Assembly: GCF_050611725.1 (NCBI RefSeq)
Contig: NZ_JBODJB010000001.1
Location: 1,488,001-1,552,000 of the forward strand
Length of the DNA: 64,000 nucleotides
From: Ferruginibacter sp050611725
GTDB lineage: Bacteria > Bacteroidota > Bacteroidia > Chitinophagales > Chitinophagaceae
Direction: 5' to 3'
Below the pieces are notes generated by a model. It was not told the DNA's origin, searched no databases, and worked only from the letters and a program-made list of their open reading frames with translations. The translations under genes and the position numbers were made by a program. Below are positions 59,324 to 64,000 of this stretch, in pieces. Position 1 is the stretch's first letter. The number at the start of each line of letters is the position of its first letter.

Positions 59324-59419
59324 ATGTGCTGATGTGACAATATGCTGATGTACTAATTTTATAAAATTGAAAGTTTCTGCTTTTTATCAGCACATCAGCA
59401 TATCGACAAATTAGCACAT
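59324..59419. repeat. 34-bp imperfect palindrome between convergent genes
   Basis: Arms at 59324-59357 and 59386-59419 match at 28 of 34 positions, loop 28 nt. Left arm begins right after the flavoprotein stop; right arm ends on the first base of the stop codon of the convergent gene. Words are ATGTGCTGATGTG and ATATGCTGATGT, as in the nuoA-nuoB and rpsN-rpsH spacers. It could act as a bidirectional transcript end, though T runs are short. Confidence 0.8.
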
Positions 59420-59880
59420 TAACTTCTCTCCATCCAATCCTTCTCTTTTTCATCGCCACTTGCAGTTGCCATGGCAGTAAAGAACAATAATAGTATTTGA
59501 GCAATGATTGCCCAGTAAGACTTTTCATCTAATAAAGCCAACCATTCATTCTTAACGCCAAAGAAATGTAGGGATAACATTACTAAACTGCTGAGGCACA
59601 ACAACGTACCTATAACCATTAGTATTTGTGCAATTAGTTTTGATATTTTTCCTTTGGAGAGCAGTATTTTTTTATACATATACCGGTAACCTGCAAAAAA
59701 GATCAGGTAAGGTATAATGGTAACCATAATTCCGAAGAAACTTTCAAAGCCCGGAATATTAAATAGCGTAATGGCAAAGAGTTTCAGCGTATAAAATACG
59801 CCTATGATCAAAAGCAATCCTCCTAGAATTCCTCCAATCAACAGGATCATTAATCTGGAATATTTTTCAAAATCGTTCAT
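59419..59880 (-). CDS. Four-helix membrane protein of unknown function
   Basis: 153 aa. Four hydrophobic segments (about 11-33, 42-62, 80-106, 118-142) and a charged tail (ASGDEKEKDWMERS). A YMYKKILLSKGKISK loop is basic and likely cytoplasmic. No family recognised. It lies 1 bp downstream of the NRAMP fusion on the same strand and is surely co-transcribed with it. Confidence 0.75.
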   Translation of the reverse strand: MNDFEKYSRLMILLIGGILGGLLLIIGVFYTLKLFAITLFNIPGFESFFGIMVTIIPYLIFFAGYRYMYKKILLSKGKISKLIAQILMVIGTLLCLSSLVMLSLHFFGVKNEWLALLDEKSYWAIIAQILLLFFTAMATASGDEKEKDWMERS

Positions 59881-59881
59881 C

Positions 59882-61759
59882 TTAAATATTTACAACCAGT
59901 ACAGGTATTTTTAATTCGTGTCTTACAGAGTTTACAGTTTCTCCGTAAATAAAGTCTTTTAATCCGGTATGCCCGTGAGCTCCTACAACTAACATATCGG
60001 CATCAACTTCTTTTACAATGCGTACAATTTCCTTTGCTCTGTTTCTGAAACCGATAAATCCTTCGCTTGCCAATTCGAGTTTTTGTAATTGCATTACATA
60101 GCTGTCCATACGCTCTTTGTCTTTTCTTGTTTCAAAATCATCACTTTCTTGTCCGAGCATTTTTGCTGATGCACTTTCTACAATGTGTACCATGTAGTAG
60201 TGAGTGTTTGCATTGCCTTGTCCTATTGCGAAGGCTAATAGTTTTTCATCATTATCCGAAAAATCTAAAGCAATAGCTATTTTATTAAATACAGGTACTT
60301 CAAGATTTTTCAATTCATGAATGTCGGGGTGCATTTGTATTGCTTTAGTATCTTCTTGTTTTTTAGAAATAAACGGATGAAAAACTATATAGATGAGTAA
60401 ACTCACAAACAATAATCCGAATGCTATCAGAATGATTTTTGGGAAGAAAGCAGGTGCCGTAAAAACCGGGATTGCTTCGTCAATCAGCATTTTAATGTTT
60501 AAAGAAATGAGCACTGTAGCTATGGCCCATGCGGCAATTCTTGTGATCAGGTTAATGGAAAAATTGCCCATTTTTTTCTTATCGCTAACGAAATGTATCA
60601 ACGGTATAATTGCAAATCCTAACTGCAGACTTAATATCACCTGACTGAAAATCAACAACGCACCAATATTTTCTTCTCCATAAATAATTATCACGATCAG
60701 TGCTGGTATAATGGCCAATAACCTTGTTATTAACCTTCTTACCCATGGGTTAATGCGTAAGCTTAAGTAGCCTTCCATGATTATTTGACCTGCCAGTGTA
60801 CCGGTAATGGTACTGCTTTGTCCTGCCGCAATTAATGCCACAGCAAAAAGTACCGGAGCTGCATTTCCTAAGAAATCCGGCAATAATCTGTGAGCATCTT
60901 TAATTTCTGCTACATCAGAATTACCGGATTTGTAAAATACCGTTGCTGCCATTATCAATATAGCAGCGTTTACAAAGAAAGCCAGATTGAGAGCAATGGT
61001 ACTATCAATACGATTGAATTTTAATGCCTGCTTTATACCTGCATCTGTACGATCTATTTTTCTTGTTTGCACCAATGCTGAATGTAGATATAGATTATGC
61101 GGCATAACAGTTGCGCCGATAATACCTATTGCAATGTATAAAGCCTCTTTACTAAGGCCATGCGGAATTAAACCTTTCGCCACTTCTCCCAAAGCAGGTT
61201 TGGCTAATATGATCTCAATAAGAAAACATACAGCAACGATTGCAACAAGCGTTATAATGAAGGCTTCCATTTTACGCATACCCAGCCTTTGTAAATAGAG
61301 TAGTAAAAATGTATCCAGTACAGTAATAGAAACGCCCCAAACCAATGGCAAGCCGGTGAGCAATTGAATACCTATGGCCATACCGAGTACTTCGGCAAGG
61401 TCGCAGGCGGCAATAGCGATCTCAGCAAAAATGTATAAAATAAAATTTACTAATCTCGGGTATGCTTCTCTGTTAGCTTGTGCCAGATCACGACCTCTTA
61501 CAATTCCCAAACGAGCCGATAGGCCTTGTAAAAGTAAAGCCATCAGGTTGCTCATCAACAATACCCATATCAGCGTATAGCCGAATTTACTACCTCCGGC
61601 AAGATCGGTAGCCCAATTGCCCGGGTCCATATATCCTACGCTAACAAGATACGCCGGTCCTAGGAATGCAAATATCCTTCTCCATCCGGTTCTTTTTTTT
61701 GTAGTAGTATCTACACTTTCGTGTACCTCACTCAGCGATAAATCTTTATTTTTATTCAT
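59882..61759 (-). CDS. NRAMP divalent metal transporter fused to a universal stress domain
   Basis: 625 aa from ATG 61759; a TTG 12 bp upstream is less likely. Residues 25-460 are an NRAMP (MntH-type) Mn2+/Fe2+:H+ symporter: helix 1 DPGN (45-48) and helix 6 ATVMPHNLYLHS with Met219 and His221, the metal-selecting residues. After a cytoplasmic linker (about 460-490) a universal stress protein domain follows (KIAIALDFSDNDEKLL), with nucleotide-loop VVGAHGHTGLKDFIYGET, where the usual G(S/T) after the last Gly is GE. The fusion suggests nucleotide-sensed metal uptake; that is inference. Confidence 0.92.
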   Translation of the reverse strand: MNKNKDLSLSEVHESVDTTTKKRTGWRRIFAFLGPAYLVSVGYMDPGNWATDLAGGSKFGYTLIWVLLMSNLMALLLQGLSARLGIVRGRDLAQANREAYPRLVNFILYIFAEIAIAACDLAEVLGMAIGIQLLTGLPLVWGVSITVLDTFLLLYLQRLGMRKMEAFIITLVAIVAVCFLIEIILAKPALGEVAKGLIPHGLSKEALYIAIGIIGATVMPHNLYLHSALVQTRKIDRTDAGIKQALKFNRIDSTIALNLAFFVNAAILIMAATVFYKSGNSDVAEIKDAHRLLPDFLGNAAPVLFAVALIAAGQSSTITGTLAGQIIMEGYLSLRINPWVRRLITRLLAIIPALIVIIIYGEENIGALLIFSQVILSLQLGFAIIPLIHFVSDKKKMGNFSINLITRIAAWAIATVLISLNIKMLIDEAIPVFTAPAFFPKIILIAFGLLFVSLLIYIVFHPFISKKQEDTKAIQMHPDIHELKNLEVPVFNKIAIALDFSDNDEKLLAFAIGQGNANTHYYMVHIVESASAKMLGQESDDFETRKDKERMDSYVMQLQKLELASEGFIGFRNRAKEIVRIVKEVDADMLVVGAHGHTGLKDFIYGETVNSVRHELKIPVLVVNI

Positions 61760-61768
61760 TATTAACTG

Positions 61769-61776
61769 CAAATTTA
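61769..61776 (-). promoter_or_regulatory. -7 box (TAAATTTG) of the NRAMP gene
   Basis: TAAATTTG on the minus strand lies 9 nt before the ATG, within the 24-bp gap to the divergent ridA. No -33 match was found because it would fall inside ridA. Confidence 0.38.
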
Positions 61777-61783
61777 CACATAT

Positions 61784-62167
61784 ATGGCTGAAAGAGTAAA
61801 AATTGGTTCAGGCAGCAAATGGGAGGATATTGTAGGATATTCAAGAGCAATACGAGTTGGCAATATTGTTGAAGTAGCCGGCACAACTGCCATGGATGAG
61901 GATGTGTTGGTTGGTGAAAATGATGTTTATGTGCAAACACAATTTATCTTTAAAAAAATTGAGCATGCTCTACAAGCGGTTGGCAGCTCTCTAAATGATG
62001 TAGTGCGTACGAGGATGTATATAACCGACATTAGTAAATGGGAAGAAGCCGGGAAGGCACATGGAGAGATATTCAAAACCATTAAGCCTGTTGCAAGTAT
62101 GGTAGAGGTAAAAGGATTGATAGATGAAAGGCTTTTGATTGAAATAGAAGTTACTGCTATTATATAA
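61784..62167 (+). CDS. RidA-family protein
   Basis: 127 aa. RidA/YjgF/UK114 fold; members deaminate reactive 2-aminoacrylate and related enamines. The conserved Arg is in DVVRTRMYITDI, and SMVEVKGLIDERLLIEIEVTAI is the usual C-terminus. N-terminal AERVKIGSGSKWEDIVGYSRAIRVGNIVEVAGTTA belongs to the longer RidA-like branch rather than classical RidA. Divergent from the NRAMP gene with only 24 bp between start codons. Confidence 0.9.
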   Translation: MAERVKIGSGSKWEDIVGYSRAIRVGNIVEVAGTTAMDEDVLVGENDVYVQTQFIFKKIEHALQAVGSSLNDVVRTRMYITDISKWEEAGKAHGEIFKTIKPVASMVEVKGLIDERLLIEIEVTAII

Positions 62168-62263
62168 TGTCCTGATTTGTACACTAAGATATAAGTCTTA
62201 TTAATTTGTGTAAAAAATACACGATAATTTAATTGTCCGGACTTTTTTCCTGAATTTTTCCCC

Positions 62264-62271
62264 TAAATTTG
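62264..62271 (+). promoter_or_regulatory. -7 box (TAAATTTG) of the phosphorylase-like gene
   Basis: TAAATTTG lies 28 bp before the ATG at 62300. The nearest TTG upstream is 28 bp away instead of 19, so the promoter is only partly supported. Confidence 0.42.
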
Positions 62272-62299
62272 CCCCCTAACCAAAAAGAGATAACGAGTT

Positions 62300-63952
62300 A
62301 TGAGTTTTTCCAATTTTAAGGTTCCGTATCAGATCAATGAAAATTACAACAAAAAAGTTGCTTACTTCTCTATGGAGTTTGCAGTGCATCAACCATTAAA
62401 AATTTACAGTGGTGGTTTAGGTTTTCTTTCGGGCTCACACATGCGTAGTGCGTACGAGTTGAAACAAAATTTAGTAGGTATAGGTATCTTATGGAAATAT
62501 GGGTACTATGATCAGGCTCGTAACCCTGATCAAACATTACAGGTTCAATGGAATGAAAAAATATATAATTTTTTAGAAGATACCGGTATCAAGTTTCAGA
62601 TAACAGTACATGATCATCCGATATGGGTTAAAGCATTATATCTTAATCCGGAAACATTTAAGACAGCTCCAATGTTTTTGTTGAGCACAGACTTACCGGA
62701 AAACGATTATGTTACACAAACGATCTGTCACCGTTTATATGATGGTAATGTATCTACCAAAGTTGCTCAATTTATTTTGCTGGGTGTTGGTGGTGCTAAA
62801 TTGATGGATGAATTAAATTTCAATCCTGATCTGTATCATTTAAACGAAGCACATGCAATCAGTGCGGCTTTTTACCTGCATCGGAAATTTGGAAATGTTG
62901 AAGATGTAAAAAAACGTTTAGTATTTACTACACATACACCTGAAGAAGCCGGTAATGAAAAGCATGATATTTTCCTTTGTGAAAAAATGAGTTATTTCTG
63001 CGGTATGCATTTGGATGATGTTCGTAAGATCACTGGTATGGAAGATGATCAATTCAACCATTCATTAGCTGCGTTACGTTTTGCAAAATTGGCGAACGGT
63101 GTTTCCCAATTACATGGAGAAGTGAGCAGAAAGATGTGGGGTAAGTATAAGGGTATTTGTGAGATCAAGGCAATTACCAATGCACAAAACTGGACTTATT
63201 GGGCAGATAAGCAATTGTATAAGGCTAAAGCTGAAGAAAATGATGTTTGGTTTGATGATAGAAAAAGATATTTGAAAAAAAGAGCCTTGGAAATTGTTGC
63301 CGATCAATCCGGCAAATTATTAGATCCGGATGTGCTGACCATTGTATGGGCTCGTCGTTTTGCAGGATATAAAAGAGCAGAGTTACTAACGAGAGACCTT
63401 AAACGCTTTGAAGCTTTATTAAGCAATAAGAAGTATCCGGTACAGATCATCTGGGCAGGTAAACCATATCCGTTAGATTATCCCGCTATCAATGATTTCA
63501 ATCATCTGGTACATTTAAGCAAACAATATAAAAATGTTGCTGTGTGTGTTGGATATGAATTGTCGTTGAGCAAGCGTTTAAAACAAGCTGCGGATATTTG
63601 GTTGAATAACCCTCGTGTACCAAGAGAAGCAAGCGGTACAAGTGGCATGACTGCAGCGATGAATGGAGCTGTTAACTTTAGTACCAATGATGGATGGATC
63701 TGTGAGTTCATCAACAATGGCAACAATGGTTTTGTTGTTCCACCGATTGATTATGAAAATGTTCATGTGCAGGAACAGGATGAATACGATCTGAATCAAT
63801 TATATGAAATTTTAGAAAAACAAATTCTACCGATTTATTACGATCAAAAAGATACCTGGAGACATATCGTTAAAAACGGTATGAGTGATGTGCAGGTTCA
63901 GTTTGATAGTAATCGTATGGCAGATGAGTATTATAAGATTCTATACAAATAA
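62300..63952 (+). CDS. Alpha-glucan phosphorylase-like protein (GT35), PLP lysine replaced
   Basis: 550 aa. GT35 short-type alpha-glucan phosphorylase: KVAYFSMEFAVHQPLKIYSGGLGFLSGSHMRSA, LNEAHAISAAF, FTTHTPEEAGNEKHD, TIVWARRFAGYKRAELL and EASGTSGMTAAMNGAVNFSTNDGW. In active enzymes the last motif reads GTS-x-MK, where the Lys forms the Schiff base with pyridoxal phosphate; here the codon at 63650-63652 is ACT, so residue 451 is Thr. I recall the same Thr in other Bacteroidota members. The enzyme may lack PLP-dependent phosphorolysis and act as a transferase or non-catalytic glucan protein. A terminator follows at the window end. Confidence 0.88.
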   Translation: MSFSNFKVPYQINENYNKKVAYFSMEFAVHQPLKIYSGGLGFLSGSHMRSAYELKQNLVGIGILWKYGYYDQARNPDQTLQVQWNEKIYNFLEDTGIKFQITVHDHPIWVKALYLNPETFKTAPMFLLSTDLPENDYVTQTICHRLYDGNVSTKVAQFILLGVGGAKLMDELNFNPDLYHLNEAHAISAAFYLHRKFGNVEDVKKRLVFTTHTPEEAGNEKHDIFLCEKMSYFCGMHLDDVRKITGMEDDQFNHSLAALRFAKLANGVSQLHGEVSRKMWGKYKGICEIKAITNAQNWTYWADKQLYKAKAEENDVWFDDRKRYLKKRALEIVADQSGKLLDPDVLTIVWARRFAGYKRAELLTRDLKRFEALLSNKKYPVQIIWAGKPYPLDYPAINDFNHLVHLSKQYKNVAVCVGYELSLSKRLKQAADIWLNNPRVPREASGTSGMTAAMNGAVNFSTNDGWICEFINNGNNGFVVPPIDYENVHVQEQDEYDLNQLYEILEKQILPIYYDQKDTWRHIVKNGMSDVQVQFDSNRMADEYYKILYK

Positions 63953-63974
63953 TCTGACAATCGAATAAAAAAAT

Positions 63975-64000
63975 AAAGGCTCCTGATAAGGGAGCCTTTA
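63975..64000 (+). terminator. Intrinsic terminator at the window edge
   Basis: TAAAGGCTCC/GGGAGCCTTTA stem with loop TGATAA, reaching the last base of the window; a T run would lie beyond the edge. Located 22 bp after the phosphorylase stop. Confidence 0.7.

Overview
This 64 kb window is chromosomal DNA from an AT-rich member of the Bacteroidota, most likely Chitinophagaceae or a close relative. The evidence is a TonB/ExbBD gene set with the Bacteroidota TonB N-terminus, two secreted proteins with C-terminal type IX secretion sorting domains, a PorT-like barrel protein, a 14-subunit complex I operon with a short NuoG, and promoters of the Bacteroidota type (TTTG or TTG, 19 bp, TAnnTTTG). I see no rRNA, tRNA, CRISPR array or prophage.

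Layout. 1-7.9 kb: a leftward group (secreted LTxxQ-type protein, rlmN, hisS, low-molecular-weight phosphatase) and a rightward group (tonB, small membrane protein, PstS-like lipoprotein, TPR protein) that ends at a strong terminator. 8.0-23.7 kb: nuoA to nuoN in standard order, with four unrelated small genes inside the operon, one of them (GxxExxY family) boxed by 37-bp inverted repeats. 23.7-31.3 kb: a lone ABC-type permease, exbB-exbD-exbD-tonB-exbD, mnmE and a secreted esterase. 31.3-42.3 kb: a beta-rich unknown protein, a DEAD-box helicase, a lipoprotein, fusA (own promoter, structured leader and terminator), a barrel protein, two tandem secreted paralogues and a PolB-type exonuclease. 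42.4-55.4 kb: the S10 and spc ribosomal protein clusters from rpsJ to secY and map. 55.4-57.5 kb: a scar region with repeats, a frameshifted REP-type transposase between 37-bp inverted repeats, a 5'-truncated gene, a tiny membrane ORF and the 3' remnant of a second map gene. 57.5-64 kb: a YiiX-like hydrolase, an HI0933-type flavoprotein, an NRAMP-USP fusion, RidA and an alpha-glucan phosphorylase-like protein.

The most striking structure not explained by genes lies in the spacers. Many intergenic gaps in the nuo and ribosomal operons, and one between convergent genes, hold two-armed imperfect palindromes built from a few recurring words. They often begin at the upstream stop codon and leave the next start codon just outside the stem. 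One family (core CCCCTAAAGGGG) occurs in five spacers; another occurs twice on either side of rplN. A 72-nt fold in the fusA leader is a separate structured-RNA candidate.

Functionally the window is housekeeping (respiratory complex I, TonB energisation, translation, protein export, tRNA modification). The accessory content is confined to spacers, to the complex I insertions and to the scar behind map. All functional calls rest on sequence recognition; no search or folding program was run.
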